Source of the DNA: Streptomyces sp. NBC_01142
Lineage (GTDB): Bacteria > Actinomycetota > Actinomycetes > Streptomycetales > Streptomycetaceae
Assembly (NCBI RefSeq): GCF_026341125.1
Contig: NZ_JAPEOR010000002.1
Span: 1,116,001-1,180,000 of the forward strand
Direction: 5' to 3'
Length of the DNA stretch: 64,000 bases
Part shown: one piece after another, positions 8,480 to 16,624 of the stretch
How positions within the stretch are numbered: position 1 is the first letter of the stretch
How the letters are laid out: the number at the start of each line of letters is the position of its first letter
The notes under the pieces: model-generated
Seen by the model: the letters and a program-made list of their open reading frames with translations, nothing else
The model's database searches: none
Told to the model about the DNA's origin: nothing
Made by a program: the position numbers and the translations under genes

Positions 8480-11400
8480 ATGAAAGACCTGTCGAGACGC
8501 ACATTACTGGGCACCGCGGGCGTGATCGGGGCCGGAGCGGCTCTCGCCGCGCACACTCCCGCAGCCGCCGCCGCACCTCTCGCGGCCCAGCCGGAATCCG
8601 CCGCGACACCCGCCCACGCGGCGCTCCGGCGGCTGCTGCCCCGCCACGCGGATCAGTTCCGCTTGCGGGTGCTGACCGGCCCCGAGCGCTTCCGTGTCAC
8701 CGGCTCCACCGGCCGTATCGAGGTGGCCGGCACCAGCCCCGCCGTACTCCTGACCGGAGTGCACTGGTACCTCAAGTACGTCTGCCGGGCGCACATCTCC
8801 TGGTCGGGCACCCAGCTCGACCTGCCCCACCGGCTGCCCGCCCCCCGCCGCGAGCTCGAGCGGTCGGCGACCGTCCCGCACCGGTTCGCGTACAACGACA
8901 CACACGACGGCTATACCGCCCCCTACGCGGACTGGCCCCGCTGGGAGCACCTCCTGGACGTCCTCGCCCTGCACGGCTGCAACGAGGTGCTGGTCACCCC
9001 CGGCCAGGAAGCCGTCTACCACCGGCTCCTCACGGACTTCGGCTACTCCGACACGGAAGCCCGTACCTGGCTGCCCGCCCCCTCCCACCAGCCGTGGTGG
9101 CTGCTGCAGAACATGAGCGAGTACGGCGGCCCGCTCTCCCCGGAACTCATCGAACGGCGTGCGGACCTCGGCAGACGGATCGCCGACCGGATGCGCGAGC
9201 TCGGTATGCACCCGGTCCTGCCCGGCTACTTCGGGACGGTTCCGGACGGCTTTGCCACCCGCAACCCGGGCGACGCCCGGGTCGTCCCGCAGGGCAGCTG
9301 GAACGGCCTGCGCCGCCCCGACTGGCTGGACCCGCGCACCCGGGCCTTCGCCGACGTCGCAGCGGCCTTCTACCGGCACCAGGGAGAACTGTTCGGTGAG
9401 GTCGGCCACTTCAAGATGGATCTCCTGCACGAGGGCGGCACCGCCGGGGACGTCCCGGTGCCGGATGCCGCCCGCGCCGTAGAAACGTCCCTGCAGACCG
9501 CCCGCCCCGGCGCGACCTGGGTGATCCTCGGCTGGCAGTCCAACCCGCGCCCCGCGCTCCTGGACGCCATCGACACCGACAAGGTGCTGATCGTCGACGG
9601 ACTGTCCGACCTGGACACGGTCACCGACCGGGAGAAGGAGTGGGGCGGGACTCCGTACGCCTTCGGCACCATCCCCAACTTCGGCGGACGGACGACGATC
9701 GGCGCCAACACCGACCGGTGGACCGAGAAGTTCACGGCCTGGCGCGACAGGCCGGGCAGCACGCTGGCCGGCACCGCGTACATGCCGGAGGCCGCCGAGC
9801 GCGACCCCGCCGCGCTCGAGCTGTTCAGCGAGCTCGCCTGGCGCGAGGAGAAGATCGACCGGGACGCGTGGTTCCGTGAGTACGCCGGGGTCCGCTACGG
9901 CGGCGAGGACGGCTCGGCGCGCACCGCCTTCGCCGCGCTGGCCGCGACCGCGTACAAGCTCACCAGCACCGACGGCCGCCCGTACGACTCCCTCTTCTCC
10001 CGCCGCCCGGGCATGACGTCCTCCATCGGCACCGCCTTCGACCCGGCGGGCTTCGACCGGGCCTTTGCCGCACTGCTGGACGTACGCCCGTCGCTGCGCG
10101 ACAGCGACGCCTACCGCCACGATCTGACCGACCTGGCCCGCCAGGCCCTCGCCAACCGCTCACGCACCCTCCAGCTCCCCCTGCGCGCCGCCCATGAGAA
10201 CAAGGACGTGGAGACCTACCGCGCCGTGTCCGCGCTCTGGCTGAAGCTGATGCGGCTGAGCGACACGATGGCCGGCTGCCACCGGCTGTTCCTGCTCGGC
10301 CCGTGGCTGGAGGACGCCAAACGGCTGGCCACCAGCCCTCCGGAGGCGGTGGAGCTGGAGCGCACCGCCCGGGCGCTCGTCACCACATGGGCGGACCGGG
10401 CCGCGGCGGGCCAGCTCAGCAACTACGCCAACCGCGACTGGCAGGGGCTGATGAACGACGTCCATGTGCCGCAGTGGGAGGCGTATCTGGACGAGCAGGC
10501 CGCCGCCCTGGCGGAGGGCCGCGCTCCCAGGTCCTTCGACTGGTATCCGGCAGAGGAGGCGTGGACCAAGGACCGGAGCGCCTATCCGGTCCGGCCGACG
10601 GGGGACGCCTACCGCACGGCCCGGCGTGTGTACGACACCCTGGCACGCGCGCCCTACCAGGGCTCGGCGACAGCCACCGTGGACCCGCCGGCCTTCACCC
10701 CCGGCAGCACCGGGACCGTCACCGCCGCCTTCCGCAACGTCAACGGGCTGCGCTCCACCGGCCGTGTCGACTTCGAGCTGACCGGCCTGGACGCCGAGGC
10801 GCAGGGCCCGACGTTCCTCGAGAGCGTGGCGGCCGGAGGCACCGGCACGGTCTCCTGGCGGGTGACGGCTCCTTCCGGCCCTCCCCCGACCGACGGCCGG
10901 GGTGACCCCCCTCTCGCTTCGCTCGCCGAGCCGCTGCGCGCCATGCCGTACACGCTGCGGACGCAGTACGGCCCACGGGGCGAGGAGCGGGTGGCCGTCA
11001 CCCAGAAGAGCTCGTTCTATCTCGCCTCGCCGCTGAACCCGCAGTGGCGCACCTTCACCAGCAACGCGGCCGTCTTCGGACAGGCCGGCGACCGCTTCGC
11101 GATCAACGGCGCGGGCAGTGACCTGTGGCGCGGCACCACGCACTTCGGCACTGCCTACCGGGAACGCGCGCTGACGCAGGGCGCGAGCGTGGTGGTGCGC
11201 GTGGACTCCCAGGAGAACACCAGCAGTTGGGCACGGTCGGGCATCGTCGTACGCAACAGCCTCGCCACGCCCGGTGACGCCGGGTTCCTCAACCTGGCGA
11301 CCACGCCCGGCCAGGGCATCGTGCTGTCGTACGACACGAACACCGACGGCACTCTGGACACCTACCGGCGCGTCACCGGCATCAGGGCCCCAGTGCTGCT

Positions 11401-11602
11401 GCGGCTCACCAGGAACGCCGGGACCTCGTTCACCGGTGCGTGCTCGACGGACGGCGGCACCACCTGGCGCACGGTCGCCACCGTGTCCGTGCCGGGGGCC
11501 GCCGCCGCCCAGGACGTGGGGTTCTTCATGAGCGCCACCAACGGCGGCAGCGGAACCCGGGGCACGGTGCACTTCAGCGGGTGGTCGATCACGACGGGAT
11601 GA
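8480..11602 (+). CDS. Alpha-N-acetylglucosaminidase (GH89), Tat-exported
   Basis: A 1040-residue secreted glycosidase. The N-terminus MKDLSRRTLLGTAGVIGAGA is a twin-arginine signal. A NAGLU N-terminal domain (about 50-135) is followed by the GH89 barrel: LHGCNEVLVTPGQEAVYHRL carries the putative acid/base Glu near residue 177, and HFKMDLLHEGGTAG the second catalytic Glu near 319. The helical C-terminal GH89 domain continues to about 730. Downstream are an NPCBM-associated-like beta domain (about 735-850) and a C-terminal lectin-like sandwich of about 190 residues starting NPQWRTFTSNAAV. GGAGG precedes ATG 8480; the frame opens earlier without a site. The family releases terminal alpha-GlcNAc, for example from mucin-type glycans or heparan-type polymers. 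Confidence 0.9.
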   Translation: MKDLSRRTLLGTAGVIGAGAALAAHTPAAAAAPLAAQPESAATPAHAALRRLLPRHADQFRLRVLTGPERFRVTGSTGRIEVAGTSPAVLLTGVHWYLKYVCRAHISWSGTQLDLPHRLPAPRRELERSATVPHRFAYNDTHDGYTAPYADWPRWEHLLDVLALHGCNEVLVTPGQEAVYHRLLTDFGYSDTEARTWLPAPSHQPWWLLQNMSEYGGPLSPELIERRADLGRRIADRMRELGMHPVLPGYFGTVPDGFATRNPGDARVVPQGSWNGLRRPDWLDPRTRAFADVAAAFYRHQGELFGEVGHFKMDLLHEGGTAGDVPVPDAARAVETSLQTARPGATWVILGWQSNPRPALLDAIDTDKVLIVDGLSDLDTVTDREKEWGGTPYAFGTIPNFGGRTTIGANTDRWTEKFTAWRDRPGSTLAGTAYMPEAAERDPAALELFSELAWREEKIDRDAWFREYAGVRYGGEDGSARTAFAALAATAYKLTSTDGRPYDSLFSRRPGMTSSIGTAFDPAGFDRAFAALLDVRPSLRDSDAYRHDLTDLARQALANRSRTLQLPLRAAHENKDVETYRAVSALWLKLMRLSDTMAGCHRLFLLGPWLEDAKRLATSPPEAVELERTARALVTTWADRAAAGQLSNYANRDWQGLMNDVHVPQWEAYLDEQAAALAEGRAPRSFDWYPAEEAWTKDRSAYPVRPTGDAYRTARRVYDTLARAPYQGSATATVDPPAFTPGSTGTVTAAFRNVNGLRSTGRVDFELTGLDAEAQGPTFLESVAAGGTGTVSWRVTAPSGPPPTDGRGDPPLASLAEPLRAMPYTLRTQYGPRGEERVAVTQKSSFYLASPLNPQWRTFTSNAAVFGQAGDRFAINGAGSDLWRGTTHFGTAYRERALTQGASVVVRVDSQENTSSWARSGIVVRNSLATPGDAGFLNLATTPGQGIVLSYDTNTDGTLDTYRRVTGIRAPVLLRLTRNAGTSFTGACSTDGGTTWRTVATVSVPGAAAAQDVGFFMSATNGGSGTRGTVHFSGWSITTG

Positions 11603-11736
11603 CCGTCCCGGTCGTCGCACCGGCGCAGCACGCCCGCCGGCCGCGCGTGTCCTCGACCCGGGACAGGAACACCGGACGGAAACCCGGGGCCGGGCACCCC
11701 GGCCGCGAACACCGGGCGTGACCCCGGGCCCGGGCA

Positions 11737-11785
11737 CCCCGGACGGGCTGCATCGTGCAGCCCGTCCGGGGTGCTGCCCGGGGTC
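11737..11785. terminator. Long GC-rich hairpin after the GH89 gene
   Basis: The sequence around 11737-11758 (CACCCCGGACGGGCTGCA core) pairs with 11754-11776 around a minimal loop (TCG), with only a small bulge near the base. It is the strongest hairpin in the 278-bp region 11603-11880 and separates the GH89 gene from the phosphatase gene. Other G/C-rich repeats (ACCGGGC/CCCCGGGC units) lie just before it; no gene was seen there. Confidence 0.65.
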
Positions 11786-11880
11786 ACGACGGGTGTGGTG
11801 GTGGTCGACTACCGTTCCATGTCAAACAGGTGCATCCGAGAGATTTCGACCGTCCGATCCGTCAGGGAGCCGCCCCCGCC

Positions 11881-12681
11881 ATGAACGCGATCCCCGCCAT
11901 CACCGTCGCCAACCTCCGCGACCTCGGCTCCACGCCCCTGACGGACGGCAGATCCGTACGCCCCGGCCTCCTCTTCCGGTCCGGCCGGCTCGACCAGCTG
12001 GACCCCGCCGTCGATCCGGCCGTCGCCGCGCTCGGGATCACCACGATCGTCGACTTCCGCACCGAGGGCGAGCGCCGCACCCGCCCCGACCGCATCCCCG
12101 AGGGCGGCCGGCTCCTGCTCGCCGATGTACTCGCCGACCAGGTCGCCTCCGGGCGGCTGCCGGCCGCCGCCCGGCTGAGCCAGGTACTGGCCGATCCTGC
12201 CGTCGCCGAACAGGAGTTGGGCGGCGGAAAGGCACAGACCCTCTTCACCGACACCTACCGCTCGTTCGTCACCACCGACTCCGCGCGCGCCGCCTACCGG
12301 GCCTTTCTCAACGAGCTCGCCGAACCCGACGTGGGCCCGCTGCTCTTCCACTGCACGGCGGGCAAGGACCGCACCGGCTGGGCCGCGGCGATCGTTCTCA
12401 CCCTCCTCGGCGCGGCCCCCGAGACGGTCGAGGCCGAGTACCTCGCCGTCAACCCGGCCGTACGGCAGGCCTTCGCGCCGCTGATCGAGGGCTTCACCGC
12501 GCAGGGCGGCGACCCCGAGATCGCCCTCGCGATCATCGGTGTCGTGCCCGAGTACCTCGCCGCGGCCCTGGACGAGGTCGACGCCCGCTACGGCTCGATG
12601 GAGAAGTACGTACGCGATGGCCTCGGCGTCCCGGCAGCGGCGATCGCGCGGAACCGCGAGCGGCTGACCGTGAAGGGGTGA
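11881..12681 (+). CDS. Tyrosine-protein phosphatase (PtpB/DUF-type lipid/tyrosine phosphatase)
   Basis: A 266-residue cytoplasmic phosphatase. It opens with NLRDLGSTPLTDGRSVRPG, LLFRSGRLDQL and TTIVDFRTEGER, as in the PtpB-like tyrosine/phosphoinositide phosphatase family. The P-loop HCTAGKDRTGWA has the nucleophilic Cys near residue 159 and the Arg six residues later, with the extra Lys and Asp typical of this branch. ATG 11881 was chosen because the conserved region begins right after it; the frame extends upstream into the terminator, which is unlikely to be coding. Family members dephosphorylate phosphotyrosine or phosphoinositides; the substrate here is unknown. Confidence 0.85.
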   Translation: MNAIPAITVANLRDLGSTPLTDGRSVRPGLLFRSGRLDQLDPAVDPAVAALGITTIVDFRTEGERRTRPDRIPEGGRLLLADVLADQVASGRLPAAARLSQVLADPAVAEQELGGGKAQTLFTDTYRSFVTTDSARAAYRAFLNELAEPDVGPLLFHCTAGKDRTGWAAAIVLTLLGAAPETVEAEYLAVNPAVRQAFAPLIEGFTAQGGDPEIALAIIGVVPEYLAAALDEVDARYGSMEKYVRDGLGVPAAAIARNRERLTVKG

Positions 12682-12758
12682 AGCTCCGGTGGTCGGTGGA
12701 CGCCCATCACGGCGGCACCAGTTGGTGACCATAAGACGATTCGCTCGTTCTGCTGAAC

Positions 12759-14708
12759 GTGCGCCCACAGGATGTCGTCACCACCGCCGCCCCGCCCGCC
12801 CCCTCCCCCGGCCGTGTCGAGGTCGAACAGGCCGAGGCGGCCCTTGTCGAGCACTACCCGCGGCTTGTCCGGATCGCGTATCTCGTGCTGCCCCCGTCCC
12901 TCGGCCGCAACCGCCGGGTGCTGACCGCGCACGCCCTCGCACAGCGCTCGCTGCCGCGCGGCCGCACCACCCCCGCCGGCGCCGAGGACACCGCGGTCCC
13001 GGCCGCCCGCCGCGCGGCGGGCGCACCCGGCCCCGGGTATGCGTATGTACGGGGACGGGTGCTGCGCCAGGCCCTGGACGCCGGTCTTCCACTCAGGCGC
13101 GCCGCCTGGCCCAAGCGCTCCCAGCTGCCGCCGCTGCTGCCCCATGTGTGGGGGCTGCGGGTCTTCCCGCGCTCCGGCGGCGCCGATGAACTCGCCCTGG
13201 ACCAGCGTCTTTCCGCGCTCTCCGGTCCGGGCAGGGCAGCGTTTGTGCTGCGCGGACTGGAGCGGCTGGCCGACTCCGAGGTGCGCCACGTGCTGACCGC
13301 CGCCGGGGTCGAGGACGCGCACGCGGCGCTGGCGGAGGCGGACGGGGTGCTGCCGCAGTACGGGCTGCTGGACTCCGCCGAATTCGACCCGTGCTCGCTG
13401 CAGGCGCGTCCCACCGATCTGATACGCCGCCGTCAGCATGTCAAGGCCGGTCTGGTGGCTGCCGCCGCGCTCGCCGTGTGCGGGGCGCTGCTCGGACTGC
13501 CGGGCGACGGCTGGGGTCCCGACGGTGCGGCCGCGCCGGTGTACGCGCGCAACCCCGCCGCCGAGGCCGCCCTGGATCCGGCCAAGTTGACGCGGGTCTC
13601 CCCCACGGTCTGGCAGCACTCGACCCGTACGGACTTCTCCGTCTGGCCCGCCCGCGGCGCTCTCACCGGAGACCATGCCCTGCTGCGTCGCGCGCTCGCC
13701 GTCTGGGCCAGGCCCGGCAGCGCGGTCCAGGTCTCCGCGACCCCCGGCACGCCGCCGGGCCCGCCGATGGGCTCACCGCAACTGCTGTACGCGGGCGAGG
13801 TCGACCAGGCGCGCGTGGTGCTCCTGCACGACGGGCTGCGTGTGGTCCGGTACGCCGAACCAAAGGAGGGCACCGGCGGGGTGGCGCTCGACTTCGCGCG
13901 TACGGACGCGGCCGACGCGGCCTCGTCGGGTGCGCTCGTGGCCGGCCGCACGGACGGCAACGTCCGCTATCTGACGGCACCCTGGGTGCGGGCCGTCTCC
14001 GTGCGCGACCTGCTCGCCCCGCACGGCGGCCCACGCGCCCTCTCGCGCGGCGCGGACGGGGTCACGGCTCCGCTGCCCAGCCCGGCGCAGGCGCGGGACT
14101 GCCGCACCTGGGAGGTTCTCGAGCTGCGCGACGGCACGTCCGCCCGGCTGCTGACCGACCTCGGCGAACTGACCCCGGCCCGGCTCACCTCCGGCCCGCC
14201 GTCCGCACCGAAGGACGTCACCGCGCGTGCGGCCCGCGCCTCGTGGGCGCGTACGGCCTGTCTGCTGCCCGGGGTGCGCGCGAGCGGTGTGCGCAGCGTC
14301 AACTCGTGGCAGTACGCCGCGCAGCCGCTGCCCGAGGCGAACGGCACGGCGGCCTGGCTGTGCACCCGGGCGGAGACCTGGCGGGGCAGAGGGAGCCGGG
14401 TCATGGCCCAGTTCCAGGCCCCCGGCCCGCAGGACAACGCCCCCGGCGCGGTCGTGGCCCGGTCGCAGGACACGGCGTCGTGCGGGGTGCGGGATCCGCG
14501 AGTGCTCGCGGGCGTGCTGTGGAAGTCGCGGGCGGGCCGGTGGTACGTGCTCGCGGCGGGCAGTGAGCAGTTCGTTTCCCTGACCACGTCGGGCGGGGTG
14601 AAGGGCAGCGCGCAGGGCAGTCTGCTGGCGGTCCCGGCGAAGGCGGGTGCGCGGGCGGAGCTGAACGGCCGACTGACGGACGGCAGTCGCGTGGGCGCCC
14701 TGCGCTGA
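12759..14708 (+). CDS. Membrane-anchored protein with sigma-factor-like N-terminal region
   Basis: A 649-residue protein from a GTG at 12759 (no clear ribosome binding site, so the start is uncertain). Residues 25-215 look like a degenerate ECF sigma factor: VEHYPRLVRIAYLVLPP resembles region 2.1 and LSGPGRAAFVLRGLERLADS resembles region 4, but the -10 recognition region is not recognisable. One TM helix (VKAGLVAAAALAVCGALLG) follows at about 228-247. The remaining 400 residues are predicted extracytoplasmic, with paired cysteines (DCRTWEVLEL, TACLLPG, AWLCTRAE, ASCGVRD). So the topology is inside helical domain, one TM, outside sensor-like domain. I do not know a named family; anti-sigma or signalling roles are guesses. 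Confidence 0.7.
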   Translation: MRPQDVVTTAAPPAPSPGRVEVEQAEAALVEHYPRLVRIAYLVLPPSLGRNRRVLTAHALAQRSLPRGRTTPAGAEDTAVPAARRAAGAPGPGYAYVRGRVLRQALDAGLPLRRAAWPKRSQLPPLLPHVWGLRVFPRSGGADELALDQRLSALSGPGRAAFVLRGLERLADSEVRHVLTAAGVEDAHAALAEADGVLPQYGLLDSAEFDPCSLQARPTDLIRRRQHVKAGLVAAAALAVCGALLGLPGDGWGPDGAAAPVYARNPAAEAALDPAKLTRVSPTVWQHSTRTDFSVWPARGALTGDHALLRRALAVWARPGSAVQVSATPGTPPGPPMGSPQLLYAGEVDQARVVLLHDGLRVVRYAEPKEGTGGVALDFARTDAADAASSGALVAGRTDGNVRYLTAPWVRAVSVRDLLAPHGGPRALSRGADGVTAPLPSPAQARDCRTWEVLELRDGTSARLLTDLGELTPARLTSGPPSAPKDVTARAARASWARTACLLPGVRASGVRSVNSWQYAAQPLPEANGTAAWLCTRAETWRGRGSRVMAQFQAPGPQDNAPGAVVARSQDTASCGVRDPRVLAGVLWKSRAGRWYVLAAGSEQFVSLTTSGGVKGSAQGSLLAVPAKAGARAELNGRLTDGSRVGALR

Positions 14709-14774
14709 GTGCCCGCCCCCTGCTGACCGGGCAGCCGGAGAATCCGGCCGCGCACCCCTGTGGTGGCTGCTACC

Positions 14775-14790
14775 CGTCAGTACATTGACG
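14775..14790. promoter_or_regulatory. Possible TetR operator
   Basis: CGTCA (14775-14779) and TGACG (14786-14790) form a short palindrome, 110 bp before the TetR gene, with TTGACG at its right end resembling a -35 box. TetR proteins often autoregulate through such sites; this one is weak evidence. Confidence 0.25.
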
Positions 14791-14900
14791 CAACGTCTCC
14801 TGCGCATCCGGCGCCCATGGCGGAGGAGCGCATTCCGTCGGCTGGTGCCGGACCACCACGCCGTGTGCCGTGTGCATCGCACGGCCGTTAGGGTGTTCGT

Positions 14901-15623
14901 ATGACGACCGGGGTACGACGAAGGATGGGCGTCGAGGAGCGCAGGCAGCAGCTGATCGGTGTGGCGCTGGAGCTGTTCAGCCACCGCTCCCCCGACGACG
15001 TGTCGATCGATGAGATCGCCGCGGCAGCCGGTATTTCACGGCCGCTGGTCTACCACTACTTCCCCGGCAAACAGAGCCTGTACGAGGCGGCGCTGCGGCG
15101 GGCCGCCGACGAGCTGGCCGGTCGCTTCCAGGAGCCGCACGAAGGGCCGCTCGGGGCGCGCCTGCTGCGGGTGATGGGGCGGTACTTCGACTTCGTGGAC
15201 GACCATGGGCCCGGGTTCTCCGCGCTGATGCGGGGCGGCCCCGCCGTCGGCTCCTCCACGACCAACGGGATGATCGACGACGTCCGGCAGGCGGCGTACG
15301 AGCAGATCCTGGCCCATCTGGGGATCGACAAGCCCTCGGCGCGGCTGGGGCTGATCGTACGGTCGTGGGTGTCGCTCGCGGAGTCCACGGCGCTGCTCTG
15401 GCTGGACGGGCGCCGTATACCGCGCGCCGAGCTGGAGTTGCAGCTGGTGCACGACTTCGCGGCGCTGTCGGCGGTGAGCGCGGCGTACGACGAGGAGATG
15501 GCGGGCATCCTGCTCCGCATTCTCGTGGACGAGCCGGCCGACGGCCCGTTCGGCGATCTGGTCGGCCGGCTCATGTCGCTGGCGCCCACGCTGGCCAAGG
15601 TGCCCGCTCAGCGCTTGCGGTAG
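14901..15623 (+). CDS. TetR/AcrR-family transcriptional regulator
   Basis: A 240-residue regulator. The N-terminal TetR DNA-binding domain runs from RRQQLIGVALELFSH through VSIDEIAAAAGISRPLVYHY to FPGKQSLYEAALRRAADEL (about 15-75), the canonical three-helix unit. The remainder is the ligand/dimer domain (TetR_C-like, with GRYFDFVDDHGPGFSALMRG). ATG 14901 is the natural start; AGGG lies about 10 nt upstream. Its target is not obvious: the tautomerase and GNAT genes that follow are in the opposite orientation or have their own promoter. Confidence 0.9.
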   Translation: MTTGVRRRMGVEERRQQLIGVALELFSHRSPDDVSIDEIAAAAGISRPLVYHYFPGKQSLYEAALRRAADELAGRFQEPHEGPLGARLLRVMGRYFDFVDDHGPGFSALMRGGPAVGSSTTNGMIDDVRQAAYEQILAHLGIDKPSARLGLIVRSWVSLAESTALLWLDGRRIPRAELELQLVHDFAALSAVSAAYDEEMAGILLRILVDEPADGPFGDLVGRLMSLAPTLAKVPAQRLR

Positions 15624-15958
15624 GAGGGCTCCAGGTCCCGCACCTCGGCGGAGACGACGGGAGTGACACCGTCGGCCGGCTTGAGGTACTCGGCCAGGAG
15701 ATCGAGAACGGTCTCCGAGAGCTGCGCCTTGAGCTCGGGGGCGCGACCGGGCAGCAGGGCGATGCCGATGTGGACGACCGCGTCGGAGGGCGTGCCCCCG
15801 GCGACGAGCGTCTCGACGACACGGCGGAAACGGGACTTGCAGGCGGCGAGCTGGGTGTCGATCGTCTCGACGATCAACGGGTGCAGGGCGAGCGCGAAGC
15901 CCTGGCGGTCGAAGGAGGACTCCAGGCTCTCGGAGTAGTCGACGGTGATCTGGGGCAT
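15608..15958 (-). CDS. 5-carboxymethyl-2-hydroxymuconate isomerase-like tautomerase
   Basis: A 116-residue protein starting MPQITVDYSESLESSFDRQG. The proline directly after the initiator Met is the catalytic base of tautomerases once Met is removed, and the rest (FALALHPLIVETIDT, RVVETLVAGGTPSDAVVHIG) matches the CHMI branch in length and pattern. CHMI works in homoprotocatechuate degradation, but isolated copies are widespread in Streptomyces and no other catabolic gene is nearby, so the true substrate is unclear. The stop overlaps the end of the convergent TetR gene by 16 nt. CGGAG precedes the ATG. Confidence 0.75.
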   Translation of the reverse strand: MPQITVDYSESLESSFDRQGFALALHPLIVETIDTQLAACKSRFRRVVETLVAGGTPSDAVVHIGIALLPGRAPELKAQLSETVLDLLAEYLKPADGVTPVVSAEVRDLEPSYRKR

Positions 15959-16009
15959 CGGAGGGCTCCGTTGAGGTGGTCGGTCGGGCGGACGGCCATA
16001 ATCGCCTCC

Positions 16010-16624
16010 ATGATCCCTGATTCCACGATCCCGGCCCCTGCCGTTCGGCCCGCTGCCGACGATGATGTGGAGAGCCTTGTCGCCCTGTACGACGGGGCAG
16101 CCCGCTGGATGCGGCGCAACGGCATCGACCAGTGGAAGCCCGGCGACAAGGACACCGCTCACTTCCGGCTCCGGATCAAGGAGGGCGAGGTCTGGATCGC
16201 GGAGACCGGCGGCCGCCCCGTCGGGGCGTACGAGCTGTGGTGGGAGGACCTGCCGGCGTGGGGAATTCAGGCTCCCGTCGCCGGGTATGTGCACCGGCTC
16301 ATGACCGACCGGGCCACCGCGCCCTGTGGCCTCGGCCGCGTCCTGCTTGCGCATGCCGAGCAGCGGATCGCCGACGCCGGGCGGGAGTTCGTGCGGCTCG
16401 ACTGTCTGTCGGGCAATTCCCGGCTCCGGGCGTACTACGAGGCCGTCGGCTACCGCGTCGTCGGTGAGGAGCCGGGCAAGGTGGCCAAGGACGGGAGCCT
16501 TTACGCAGTGACCTTGCTGGAGAAGCCTGCCGCCGCGGCGGCCGGCGGCGCACCGGCCGTGAGCCCCGTATCGAGCTCGGCCGGTGCGCCGCCGGCGCGC
16601 GCGGCGGGGATCACCCCCGCTTGA
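16010..16624 (+). CDS. GNAT-family N-acetyltransferase
   Basis: A 204-residue acetyltransferase starting MIPDSTIPAPAVRPAADDDV. The acetyl-CoA binding region is at GYVHRLMTDRATAPCGLGRV, with the alpha4 segment FVRLDCLSGNSRLRAYYEAV typical of this GNAT group. There is no ribosome binding site, but a CATAAT -10-like element ends 7 nt before the ATG, so the mRNA is probably leaderless (inference). The last 30 codons (Ala/Gly/Pro-rich) are encoded by a perfect 19-bp inverted repeat and look like terminator sequence read as protein. The gene overlaps the convergent pullulanase stop by 14 nt. Confidence 0.85.
   Translation: MIPDSTIPAPAVRPAADDDVESLVALYDGAARWMRRNGIDQWKPGDKDTAHFRLRIKEGEVWIAETGGRPVGAYELWWEDLPAWGIQAPVAGYVHRLMTDRATAPCGLGRVLLAHAEQRIADAGREFVRLDCLSGNSRLRAYYEAVGYRVVGEEPGKVAKDGSLYAVTLLEKPAAAAAGGAPAVSPVSSSAGAPPARAAGITPA
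16541..16596. terminator. Perfect 19-bp inverted repeat, bidirectional terminator inside a coding end
   Basis: Arms 16541-16559 and 16578-16596 are exact reverse complements with an 18-nt loop. The hairpin lies inside the last 30 codons of the GNAT gene and just beyond the convergent pullulanase stop, so it can end transcription from both sides. Confidence 0.75.
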
